Part shown: positions 8,031-15,376 of the stretch, piece by piece
Layout of the letters: every line of letters begins with the position of its first letter
Position numbering within the stretch: the stretch's first letter is position 1
Notes under the pieces: model-generated
What the model saw: the letters and a program-made list of their open reading frames with translations, nothing else
What the model was told of the DNA's origin: nothing
Databases searched by the model: none
Assembly: GCA_964475735.1 (NCBI GenBank)
Contig: CAYYYI010000011.1
Span: 1 to 33,930 of the forward strand
Origin: UCB2 sp964475735
GTDB lineage: Bacteria; Chloroflexota; Dehalococcoidia; Tepidiformales; Tepidiformaceae
Reading direction: 5' to 3'
DNA length: 33,930 nucleotides
Program-made: the position numbers and the translations under genes

Positions 8031-8536
8031 CGCCGGGCCCCCGCGCGGACGTAGTCCAGGGCACGCTCGACGAGCGCGTCGACAGGTTGGAGGGTATCCA
8101 GGGTGAGCCGCTGGCGCGATGGCTCGCGGGCGCCGGGAGCCGCCAGCCAGTCCTGGCGCACTCGCGGGTTAGTGGGTAGCGCTTCGCGGGTGCTCAAGCG
8201 GCGCTCGACCTCCGCTGCATCGGCGCAGCGCGTCTCTATCAGGAAGTACTCCACGCCCGATTCGCGCGCGAGTCCATGGCCACGCTCCTCGATGATGGGC
8301 CAGTACGCCGGGCTATCGACGATGACCGAATGCCCCTGCAGCAAGAAGCTCCGTGCCAGGTCCCAGATCGTCTCGTACGATGCCGGGCCAGCCACCTCCC
8401 GGGGGATGCGCGCCTTCATGATCGCGGTCATGACTACATCCTTGTCGACGTGGATGGCGGGGATGCGCGGCGCCAGCGCCCTTGCAAGGGTCGTCTTGCC
8501 GCTGCCCGGCTCGCCGTGCATCTGGATCAGCATCAT
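8027..8536 (-). CDS. P-loop ATPase/kinase-like protein in the trp operon
   Basis: A 169-residue protein with a clear Walker A motif GEPGSGKT at 8-15. It has a DKD motif after the second strand (31-33), a Walker B-like VIVDSP at 71-76, and an ERRL segment (111-114) that may be a lid arginine. The layout resembles small-molecule kinases such as the AAA_33/gluconate kinase or chloramphenicol phosphotransferase type. The substrate cannot be told. I choose ATG 8536, which overlaps the trpC stop as ATGA; a second ATG follows at 8533. Its own stop overlaps the trpF start by 4 bases. Such tight packing implies co-translation with trpC and trpF, but a role in tryptophan synthesis is only guessed. Confidence 0.8.
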   Translation of the reverse strand: MMLIQMHGEPGSGKTTLARALAPRIPAIHVDKDVVMTAIMKARIPREVAGPASYETIWDLARSFLLQGHSVIVDSPAYWPIIEERGHGLARESGVEYFLIETRCADAAEVERRLSTREALPTNPRVRQDWLAAPGAREPSRQRLTLDTLQPVDALVERALDYVRAGARR

Positions 8537-9339
8537 CGCCCGAGCAGATCCCTGATCTTCTCCGCCGGATCTGCCGCAACCATCAGAGCCTCGCCGACGA
8601 GCACCGCCGACGCGCCCGCGGCCTGAAACCGCTCGACATCGGCTCGCGCGCTGATGCCGCTCAGGGCGGCCACCAGGACGTGTTCCGGGAAGGTGCCGGC
8701 CAGCCGCTCGGTCGTTGCGAGGTCGACTGTGAAGCTGCGGAGGTCGCGATTGTTGATGCCGATGAGCGCGGCCCCCGCGGCGATTGCGCGTTCTGCCTCT
8801 TCGGAGTTGTTGACCTCCACGAGCGGCTCCATGCCCAGCGCCCGGCATTCGGCGATGAGCTCCCGCAGGCTCGCGTCGTCGAGGCAGGCGACGATCAGCA
8901 GCGCCGCATCGGCGCCGTACACCGCCGCCTCCAGCAACTGGTAGGGGTCAATGATGAAGTCCTTGCACAGGACGCCCGGCCGGTCGCCGCCCATGCAGTC
9001 GATGGCCTGGCGGACGCGGAGCATGTCATCCAGCGTTCCCTTGAACCAGGTGGGTTCCGTCAGCACCGAGATGCCAGCCGCGCCGCCGCGAGCGTACTTG
9101 AGCGCCTGGGCAGCAGCGTCTATCCCGGGCGCGATATCGCCCTTGCTTGGCGATGCGCGCTTCACCTCGGCGATGAGCGCCATGGGAGCGTCGCGCCGGA
9201 GGCGGGCAGTGAACCCGATGGCCGGGGGCGAGCTCGCTAGCCGCTCCCGCAATGCAGCTTCGGGGACGGCCATCTTCGCCGCTTCGACGTCGCGGCGCCG
9301 CTGCGCGACGATCTCGTCGAGGATCGTCGCGCTAGCCAT
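8533..9339 (-). CDS. trpC: Indole-3-glycerol phosphate synthase
   Basis: Closes the indole ring, converting CdRP to indole-3-glycerol phosphate with loss of CO2 and water. The 268-residue TIM barrel is normal in length. Signature motifs: IAEVKRASPSKG at 56-67 (catalytic Lys60), SVLTEPTWFKG, VLCKDFIIDPYQ (catalytic Lys), EVNNSEE and IGINNRDL, followed by a C-terminal phosphate-binding LVGEALM. ATG 9339 overlaps the trpD stop by 8 bases and its own stop overlaps the kinase-like gene. It is monofunctional here, with trpF encoded as a separate gene. Confidence 0.96.
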   Translation of the reverse strand: MASATILDEIVAQRRRDVEAAKMAVPEAALRERLASSPPAIGFTARLRRDAPMALIAEVKRASPSKGDIAPGIDAAAQALKYARGGAAGISVLTEPTWFKGTLDDMLRVRQAIDCMGGDRPGVLCKDFIIDPYQLLEAAVYGADAALLIVACLDDASLRELIAECRALGMEPLVEVNNSEEAERAIAAGAALIGINNRDLRSFTVDLATTERLAGTFPEHVLVAALSGISARADVERFQAAGASAVLVGEALMVAADPAEKIRDLLGR

Positions 9340-10351
9340 CGGCGATCTCGTTGGTGAGCGAGACGTAGTGGTCCAGCACCTCCCTGGCGCGACCGGAGGC
9401 GATCGCCTCGTGGGCCATGCGCGCGCCGCTGGCGAAATCCGGCGTCAGCCCGGCAACGAAGCACGCGGCCGCCGCGTTCATCACCACGAAATCGGTCACC
9501 GGCCCTTCCGCGCCATCCAGTACCGCCAGCAACAGGCCCGCGTTGTGGGCCGGGTCGCCCCCGAGCACCTGTTCGAGCGGGTGTGCAGGCAGCCCGAAGT
9601 CCGCCGGGGAGATCTCGCGCTCGCTCACCGCGCCTTCGCCCACGATCCAGGCGAAGGTGACGCCCGCCGGGCTGATCTCATCGAGCCCATCCGCGGAATG
9701 CACCACCATCGCCCGTTCCATGCCCCGCAGGGCGAACGCCCCCGCCATGATCGGCGCCAGCGCCTTCGCCCCAACTCCCGCAAGCTGGCCGCGCGGCCGG
9801 GCCGGGTTGGTGAGCGGCCCCAGCATGTTGAACACGGTTCGCACCCCCAGCTCGCGCCGCGGCCCGGCCACGTGCTTCATCGCCGGGTGGAAGCGCTGTG
9901 CGAACAGGAAGCCGAACCCGCACCCTTCGATCACGCGCGCCACCTGCTCGCCGCCCAGGTCCGTCCGCGCCCCAAGTGCTTCGAGGATGTCGGCGCTCCC
10001 GCACTTCGACGACATGGCGCGGTTGCCATGTTTGGCGACCCTTCCGCCCGCGGCCGCCACCACAAAGCCGGCGGCCGTCGAGACATTGAATGTGTCAATC
10101 CCGTCGCCGCCCGTGCCGCAGATGTCGATGACATCCTCGACCGGGACCGGCTCCGCATGGGCCTGCATCACCGCCGAGCACGCGGCTACGACCTCGGCCG
10201 TCTCTCCCCGCACCCTGAGGGCGGCGAGGAAGGCGCCAATCTGGGCCGGCGTGGCGTCCCCGGCCATGATCTCCTCCATGGCGCCGGTCGCCAGCGCGGG
10301 CGAAAGGCCCGGGCCGTCCACCAGGGCCTTGATTGCCTCCTGCATCACCAT
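9332..10351 (-). CDS. trpD: Anthranilate phosphoribosyltransferase
   Basis: Transfers the phosphoribosyl group of PRPP to anthranilate. The 339-residue protein has the N-terminal helical domain and the class III phosphoribosyltransferase domain. Key motifs are CGTGGDG at 78-84 (PRPP binding), NVSTAA, KHGNRAMSSKCGSAD at 107-121, and the anthranilate-site arginine region GPRRELGVRTVFNMLGPL. It starts at ATG 10351, overlapping the trpG stop by 7 bases, or at ATG 10345, which forms TGATG with that stop. It is not fused to TrpG. Confidence 0.96.
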   Translation of the reverse strand: MVMQEAIKALVDGPGLSPALATGAMEEIMAGDATPAQIGAFLAALRVRGETAEVVAACSAVMQAHAEPVPVEDVIDICGTGGDGIDTFNVSTAAGFVVAAAGGRVAKHGNRAMSSKCGSADILEALGARTDLGGEQVARVIEGCGFGFLFAQRFHPAMKHVAGPRRELGVRTVFNMLGPLTNPARPRGQLAGVGAKALAPIMAGAFALRGMERAMVVHSADGLDEISPAGVTFAWIVGEGAVSEREISPADFGLPAHPLEQVLGGDPAHNAGLLLAVLDGAEGPVTDFVVMNAAAACFVAGLTPDFASGARMAHEAIASGRAREVLDHYVSLTNEIADG

Positions 10352-10926
10352 TCCCCGCCCTCCTCGTCGAGGAAGTTCTTCAGCAGTTCCTTGCCGTGCT
10401 CGGTCGCGATCGACTCCGGGTGGAACTGCACTCCCTCCACCTTCAGCTTCCGGTGACGCACGCCCATGATCACGCCGCTCTCGGAGGTGGCTGTCACTTC
10501 GAGCTCAGCCGGGAGCGTGGCGGGCGTCCCGGCCAGCGAATGGTAGCGCACCGCCGTGAAGTCATTGGCGAGCCCTGCGAACACACCGCGGCCGTCGTGG
10601 TGGATGGTCGAAGTCTTGCCGTGCTTGATCTCGCCCGCGCCTTCCACCCGGCCGCCGAAGACGTCGTATATGCACTGGTGTCCAAGGCAAACGCCAAGCA
10701 CCGGGACTTTCCCCGCGAACGCGCGAATTACGTCGCGGGAGATGCCGGCGTCGCCGGGGTCTCCGGGTCCCGGCGAGATGACGACATGGTCCGGCTTGAG
10801 GGCGCGGCACTCCTCGATGGTCACCTGGTCGTTGCGGTGGACCACCACATCCGCCCCCAGTTCGGCCAGGTACTGGTAGAGGTTGTAGGTGAAGCTGTCG
10901 TAGTTGTCGATGAGCAGAACGGTCAT
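10345..10926 (-). CDS. trpG: Anthranilate synthase glutaminase subunit (may also serve PabB)
   Basis: Class I glutamine amidotransferase that feeds ammonia to TrpE for anthranilate synthesis. At 193 residues it is of standard length. The triad is visible: Cys80 in LGVCLGHQ, His169 and Glu171 in VQFHPES. The oxyanion segment SPGPGDP lies at 51-57. In many bacteria a single TrpG/PabA serves both anthranilate and aminodeoxychorismate synthase; no pabB or pabC is in this window, so dual use cannot be judged. The start overlaps the preceding small gene as ATGA. Three non-trp genes separate it from trpE. Confidence 0.95.
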   Translation of the reverse strand: MTVLLIDNYDSFTYNLYQYLAELGADVVVHRNDQVTIEECRALKPDHVVISPGPGDPGDAGISRDVIRAFAGKVPVLGVCLGHQCIYDVFGGRVEGAGEIKHGKTSTIHHDGRGVFAGLANDFTAVRYHSLAGTPATLPAELEVTATSESGVIMGVRHRKLKVEGVQFHPESIATEHGKELLKNFLDEEGGEW

Positions 10927-11258
10927 TCGTCCATAGCCTCTTCGGTGCGGAGATCGGCCGCCACTTCGGAAAGCGCGGCGGCGAGCTCTTCGGGGGTGTA
11001 GCCGAAGCCCCGGCGGTCCAGCCGGAACTTCTTCTCAAGGTACTCCGGCTCATACGTGGCGGGCGACGAGAGATCGAGCGGGTAAGCCGCGTTCGGGTCC
11101 CCGATGAGCGCCACAAGGAAGAACCCATCGCCTGCCGAGCGCGTAAAGGCGGCCGCCTCGGCCACAAGCGGGATGAGCACGAGCTCGACGCCCGCCGCGC
11201 GGTAGAACCGCACTCCCAGGTGCGCGACGTGCTTCTCGATGCGCGGTGTGGCGCTCAT
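10923..11258 (-). CDS. Uncharacterised 111-residue protein between NUDIX-CMD and trpG
   Basis: I do not recognise a family. The protein starts at ATG 11258, which overlaps the upstream stop (ATGA), and it ends overlapping the trpG start (ATGA), so both ends are fixed by coupling. It appears soluble, with a predicted beta-rich first half (LGVRFYRAAGVELVLIPL, then GFFLVALIG). A proline/tyrosine loop (YPLDLSSPATYEPEYL) follows, and then a basic segment and an acidic C-terminal helix. There is no signal peptide or membrane segment. Its retention between trpE and trpG, whose products form one enzyme, suggests a linked role, but none can be assigned. Confidence 0.72.
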   Translation of the reverse strand: MSATPRIEKHVAHLGVRFYRAAGVELVLIPLVAEAAAFTRSAGDGFFLVALIGDPNAAYPLDLSSPATYEPEYLEKKFRLDRRGFGYTPEELAAALSEVAADLRTEEAMDE

Positions 11259-11950
11259 GGTGTGCGCTCCGGGCTGGGGATGCCCCGTTCCGCGAAGACC
11301 GCCTCCGCGATAGGCCACGCCTCTTCGGCGGCCGCCAGGCCGGCATAGGCGGAGACGACGCGCAGCACTTCGGCCACCTGCCCGGGGGAGGCGCCGTGGT
11401 CGAGCGCGGCCGCGACCTGCCGCCGGAGCGACGCGGGACGTCCCAGCGCGGCCACCACCCCCACGATGAGGAGGCTGCGGGTGCGGGCATCGAGCTCCGC
11501 ACCCGGTGCAGCCGCGCCGGGAACTGCCTGGCCGAGCGCAGCGAGTATCTCCGCCGTCTCGTCGCGCCGCTCGCGGAGCCCGAAGGCGGCAAGGATTGCG
11601 CCCTTCACCCTGTCATCCATGCAGAGCGCTTCTACCTCATGGAGACCGAACCAGTCGGAAACGAGCCCGGGCGCGACAGGGTCTCCCGTCCACTCGGTGG
11701 GAGCATAGAGGTTGTAGACGACCAGTCCGGCCTCGCCGGGAAGGTGGATTGTCTCGACGAAGTCCTCCTCGATGGCCGGGGCGCGGATGCCCATCGCCTC
11801 AAGGATGGCGTCCATGGCGGTGTCGACGTCCTCGTGCTCGGGCAGGAGGGGCCCGCCCGGTAGCTCCCAGGCCGAGGTGGCGTGTTCGCGATGGAGCAGC
11901 AACTTTCCTTCGCGCACAACGATTGCCGCGAGGTGGATGCGCTGGCTCAT
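11255..11950 (-). CDS. NUDIX-like domain fused to a carboxymuconolactone-decarboxylase-like domain
   Basis: A 231-residue protein starting at ATG 11950, which overlaps the previous stop as ATGA. Residues about 3-125 have a NUDIX fold pattern, with WELPGGPLLPE at 28-38. However, the NUDIX box is badly eroded: of the MutT-type REUxEExGU residues only one Glu and the Gly remain (DAILEAMGI, 47-55). Residues about 148-218 resemble the CMD/AhpD helical domain (LDARTRSLLIVGVVAALG, then a helix pair), but the CxxC and His of active AhpD-like peroxidases are absent. Both halves therefore look non-catalytic and may be binding or regulatory modules. Domain calls are by pattern only; the fusion is unusual. 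Confidence 0.75.
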   Translation of the reverse strand: MSQRIHLAAIVVREGKLLLHREHATSAWELPGGPLLPEHEDVDTAMDAILEAMGIRAPAIEEDFVETIHLPGEAGLVVYNLYAPTEWTGDPVAPGLVSDWFGLHEVEALCMDDRVKGAILAAFGLRERRDETAEILAALGQAVPGAAAPGAELDARTRSLLIVGVVAALGRPASLRRQVAAALDHGASPGQVAEVLRVVSAYAGLAAAEEAWPIAEAVFAERGIPSPERTP

Positions 11951-12390
11951 TGGGGGCTCGCCACGGCCGGAGCTGGCGCGGGCGGCAATGCTCGACACAG
12001 CTCCCGGATGAGGTCGCGTGCTTCGCGGAAGATGCGCAGTTCGTCGAGCGCCGGCAATTCGAACCAGGCTGCCTCCGACGGCCCGGCCGCGGGGTCGCCG
12101 GTCCACGTGATGAGTTGGACCACGGTGTCCGGCCCGCGAGCGTCGCGGAAATGCGACGGCTGCGGCAGCGAACGCAACTTCCGCACGTGACCCGTGCGCA
12201 CGCCGATCGACTCCTCTGCAAGCCGCATGGCCGCGATCTCCGGGGTTTCGCCGGGCTCGATCTCACCGCCGGGGAGCGTCCAGGTATGTGGGAAGAGGCC
12301 GCCCGGCCCGCGCCGCACCAGCAGAACTCGCGCCCCATCCCGGAGGAGGAGCGACACGCTCTCGGGCCCGCGCTTCGCCTTCAGCGACAT
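11947..12390 (-). CDS. NUDIX-family protein with an incomplete NUDIX box
   Basis: A 147-residue single-domain protein. The fold signature is plain: LLVRRGPGG, then TWTLPGGEIEPGETP at 37-50. The NUDIX box runs from Gly42 to Val64 but reads RLAEESIGV where active hydrolases have REUxEExGU. The first Glu of the metal site is thus Leu57 and the last is Ser61, while Arg56 and Glu60 remain. Hydrolase activity is therefore doubtful or altered. It follows trpE by 27 bases and overlaps the next gene, which also has a defective NUDIX domain. NUDIX proteins act on nucleoside diphosphates linked to another moiety; some relatives are transcription regulators. No substrate is proposed. Confidence 0.83.
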   Translation of the reverse strand: MSLKAKRGPESVSLLLRDGARVLLVRRGPGGLFPHTWTLPGGEIEPGETPEIAAMRLAEESIGVRTGHVRKLRSLPQPSHFRDARGPDTVVQLITWTGDPAAGPSEAAWFELPALDELRIFREARDLIRELCRALPPAPAPAVASPQ

Positions 12391-12417
12391 TGCAGCACCC
12401 CGGGGGGCGCGCCCTGG

Positions 12418-13905
12418 CTAGCCATAGCCGATGCTCCCCGTCTTCATCTCGGCGGAGGCGATCTCGGCCAGGTCGATGGCGCGCATGAGGGCACGCATCT
12501 TGTTCATGCTCTCCTGGTACTCGGTCGCCGGGACCGAGTCGTAAACGATCCCGCCGCCGGCCTGCAGATAAGCCGTGCCGTTCTTGATCACCATCGTGCG
12601 GATGGCGATGCAGGTGTCAAGGCTCCCCGCGAAGCTGGCGTAGCCCACCGCTCCCGCGTAGACGCCACGGCGCTCCTGCTCCAGTTCGGCGATGATCTCC
12701 ATCGCGCGCACCTTGGGCGCGCCCGAAACGGTCCCCGCCGGGAACACCGACCGGAAGGCGTCGAACGCCGTGCGGTCCTCCCGCAACTGCCCCGAAACGT
12801 GCGAGACGATGTGCATCACGTGCGAGTACCGCTCGATGTGCATGAGCGAGTCCACATGCACCGTGCCCGGCTTCGCGACCCGGCCCACATCGTTGCGGCC
12901 CAGGTCCACGAGCATGATGTGCTCGGCGCGCTCCTTCTCGTCGGCGAGAAGCTCCTCGGCCAGCCGCTCGTCCTCTTCCGGCGTTGCCCCTCTCGGCCGG
13001 GTCCCCGCAATGGGGTGGTTCGTCACCACCCCGTCTTCCACCCGCACAAGCAGCTCGGGCGATGCGCCCACAATCTGAAAGTCCCCGAGGTCGAGATAGA
13101 ACATATACGGCGATGGGTTCACCACCCGCAACTGCCGGTAGATGTTGAATGGGTGCACCGCCGTCTTCCGAGCGAGCCGTTGGGATGGCACTGCCTGGAT
13201 GACGTCGCCCGCGACCACGTGGTCGCGGATCCGTTCGACCATCAGCTCGTAGCCTTCGCGGCCCACGTTAGATTCCGCCTGCCCGGTCGAGCGGAGGATG
13301 GCGCCGGTTTCCTCGACTGGCAGCGGCACGGTTGGGTTTGCGAGCCGGGCCACGATCTCGTCGATGCGGAAGGCCGCCTGCCGGTAGGCGGAATCGATGT
13401 CGCCATCGAGCCGGCAGTGCGAGATCACCTTGATGGTGTGGTGGATGTGGTCGAACACCACCATGGAGTCGCTGAAGAGGAACATCGCCTCGGGGAGGCC
13501 GAGCGGGTCCGCCTGTGGCCGCGCCACGCGCGGTTCGAAGTGCCGCACGGCGTCGTAGGCGACGTAGCCAATGGCGCCGCCGGTGAACGCGGGGACGCCT
13601 GGAACAGCCACGGACTTGAAGCGGGCGAGCTCCTGTTCGAGCGGCACGAGCGGGTCGCCGGTGTGCTCGAAGCCTTCGCCGGTCTTGAGCACCCGGTAGG
13701 GCTGCGTGCCGATGAACGAGTAGCGCGCGAGCCGCTCGCCTCCCTCCACCGATTCGAGGAGGAACGAGTACGGCCCTTCCCGGACCTTGAGGAAGGCCGA
13801 AACCGGCGTCTCCAGGTCCGCGGCGACCTCGCGGAATACGGGCACGAGGTTGCCCTCGCCCCGTCGCGCAATCTCGCGCACTTCGTCGAGGGTTGGGCGA
13901 AGCAT
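12418..13905 (-). CDS. trpE: Anthranilate synthase component I
   Basis: Converts chorismate and ammonia to anthranilate with TrpG, the committed step of tryptophan synthesis. The 495-residue length is normal. The N-terminal LLES at 49-52 and the following RYSFIG form the tryptophan feedback site of this family, so allosteric inhibition is expected on top of T-box control. Catalytic-domain motifs include VNPSPYMFYL, PIAGTRPRG, DLGRNDVGR, TVSGAPKVRAMEII and QAGGGIVYDS. The ATG shares its A with the trpS stop (TGATG). TrpE-type rather than PabB-type is indicated by LLES and the context. Confidence 0.96.
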   Translation of the reverse strand: MLRPTLDEVREIARRGEGNLVPVFREVAADLETPVSAFLKVREGPYSFLLESVEGGERLARYSFIGTQPYRVLKTGEGFEHTGDPLVPLEQELARFKSVAVPGVPAFTGGAIGYVAYDAVRHFEPRVARPQADPLGLPEAMFLFSDSMVVFDHIHHTIKVISHCRLDGDIDSAYRQAAFRIDEIVARLANPTVPLPVEETGAILRSTGQAESNVGREGYELMVERIRDHVVAGDVIQAVPSQRLARKTAVHPFNIYRQLRVVNPSPYMFYLDLGDFQIVGASPELLVRVEDGVVTNHPIAGTRPRGATPEEDERLAEELLADEKERAEHIMLVDLGRNDVGRVAKPGTVHVDSLMHIERYSHVMHIVSHVSGQLREDRTAFDAFRSVFPAGTVSGAPKVRAMEIIAELEQERRGVYAGAVGYASFAGSLDTCIAIRTMVIKNGTAYLQAGGGIVYDSVPATEYQESMNKMRALMRAIDLAEIASAEMKTGSIGYG

Positions 13906-14930
13906 CAGTACCGTTCCAGGTAGTTCATGTCGAGGGCGTCGTGAACCATCGCCATGGTCTCGCGCGCGGTCTCACGGGCCTGGCGAGAGCCGTGCTCCAG
14001 CGCCTCGCGGACCGCCCCCATGTTCGCGGCGTAGCGGTGGCGGCGGTCTCTGATCGGTTCCAGCAGGCCGTTCAGGACAATGGTGAGCCGGCTCTTCAGG
14101 TCGGCGTTGCTTACGCCGTGCATTTCGTACTCGTTTTTCAGCGCGGTGAAGCCGTCCCGGTCCGGGTCGAAGGCGTCCAGGTAGAGCATGATCGGGTTCT
14201 CAAGCGCTATCCCGGGTTCGTTCGCGCCCCGCGGGGGGCCGCCGAACATCCGCTTCACCTTTTTTGCCACCGTGTCCGCGTCGTCCTTCAGGAAGATGGC
14301 GTTGTTGCGTGACTTCGACATCTTCGCCTCGCCGTCCACCCCCACCAGCCGGGGCACCCGGCCTACGAGCGCCTCGGGCTCGGGGAATACCTCCTTGAAG
14401 CGGCGGTTGAAGCGGCGGGCCGTCTCGCGCGTCAGCTCGATGTGTGGGAGCTGGTCTTCGCCCACTGGCACCAGGTGCGCTCGCGGCATGAGGATGTTGG
14501 CCACCTGCATCACCGGGTAGTTGTAGAACGCGACCGGCACCGGCTTGCGTTCGGCGCGGCCATCCTCGGGGTTTTCGAGCGCCTCCATCTCGGCCTTGAG
14601 CGTGGGGTTGCGTTCGAGCATGGAGAGTGGCAGGAACCAGCTCAGCAGCACCGTCAGTTCCGCGTGTTCGGGCACCAGGCTCTCGATAACGTAGTGCGAG
14701 CCTTCCGGGTCGAGGCCCACCGCCAGCCAGTCGAGTGCCACCTCCCACACCGAATCGCGCACGCGCGCAATGTCATCCGCGAAGTCCGACACCTGGTAGT
14801 CGGCGATGAGGAAGAAGCACTCATAGTCGTGCTGCAGCCGCACCCAGTTTTCGAGCGCGCCGGCATAGTGGCCCAGGTGGAGGGCGCCGGTTGGCCTGAT
14901 GCCGGTGAGGATTCGCTTCCGTCCGGTCAC
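13905..14930 (-). CDS. trpS: Tryptophan--tRNA ligase
   Basis: Class Ic synthetase that charges tRNA-Trp. A 341-residue protein of normal length. The HIGH-type motif is HLGH at 18-21 (in RPTGALHLGHY), GEDQ is at 157-160, and KMSKS is at 203-207 (in DGEAKMSKSRNN). NYPVMQVANIL is typical of TrpRS. It lies between a four-helix-bundle gene (ATGA overlap) and trpE (TGATG overlap), downstream of a tryptophan T-box. The synthetase and the biosynthetic enzymes should therefore rise together when tRNA-Trp is uncharged. Confidence 0.96.
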   Translation of the reverse strand: MTGRKRILTGIRPTGALHLGHYAGALENWVRLQHDYECFFLIADYQVSDFADDIARVRDSVWEVALDWLAVGLDPEGSHYVIESLVPEHAELTVLLSWFLPLSMLERNPTLKAEMEALENPEDGRAERKPVPVAFYNYPVMQVANILMPRAHLVPVGEDQLPHIELTRETARRFNRRFKEVFPEPEALVGRVPRLVGVDGEAKMSKSRNNAIFLKDDADTVAKKVKRMFGGPPRGANEPGIALENPIMLYLDAFDPDRDGFTALKNEYEMHGVSNADLKSRLTIVLNGLLEPIRDRRHRYAANMGAVREALEHGSRQARETARETMAMVHDALDMNYLERY

Positions 14931-15376
14931 GGGGCGCCTCGCGGAGGTCTCGGTGGCCCGCCGTGCCGCGGCGCCTGCCCCGCCGGCCCGCTGCGCGCCG
15001 GCGGCCGCGGACCCGAGGGCCCGCGTTCAATGTTCCGAACCATGGCGTTGAGCTGGCGCGAGGCCTGCTCCGCAAGGTCCAGTTCGTTGCCGAATAGGGT
15101 GTCGGGCTCGTTGATCACGGCGGCGAGCACGTGCAACCACGAGCGCGCCTGGGCGAGTGCCCCCCGCGCGTCGCGGTACATGCCCACCTGGGCGGGGCCT
15201 TCCCGCTGGCTTCCTTCGGCGATGAGGGCGCAGGCGAGGCCGGCCTGCGCGAAGGCCTGCTGGTGGGCGTCGGCCGCAGCTTTCAGATTGGAGCCTATCT
15301 TCAGCCGCCCCACCGCGGTGGCGAGCCGGACGGCCGTGTTCCAGGCCTCGATGTTCTGGTATTCGAACTCTGGCAT
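14927..15376 (-). CDS. Four-helix-bundle protein (S23 / 23S intervening-sequence family) with Pro/Gly-rich tail
   Basis: A 149-residue protein. Residues 1-118 form four helices with the S23-family pattern: LACALIAEGSQREGPAQ in the middle (the family's IAEGS motif), then a segment with SWLHVLAAVINEP, and finally AEQASRQLNAMVRNIER. Residues about 119-149 are a low-complexity tail rich in Pro, Gly and Arg, probably disordered and possibly nucleic-acid binding. The family was first noticed in intervening sequences of 23S rRNA, but most members are chromosomal with unknown function. ATG 15376 shares its A with the previous stop, and the stop overlaps trpS, so it is firmly part of the operon. Confidence 0.78.
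   Translation of the reverse strand: MPEFEYQNIEAWNTAVRLATAVGRLKIGSNLKAAADAHQQAFAQAGLACALIAEGSQREGPAQVGMYRDARGALAQARSWLHVLAAVINEPDTLFGNELDLAEQASRQLNAMVRNIERGPSGPRPPARSGPAGQAPRHGGPPRPPRGAP

Noticed and set aside
11506..13923. An 805-codon open frame on the plus strand opposite trpE and the NUDIX genes
   Set aside because: It is antisense to several well-recognised proteins, has Arg/Pro-rich composition typical of GC-rich shadow frames, and shows no motif.
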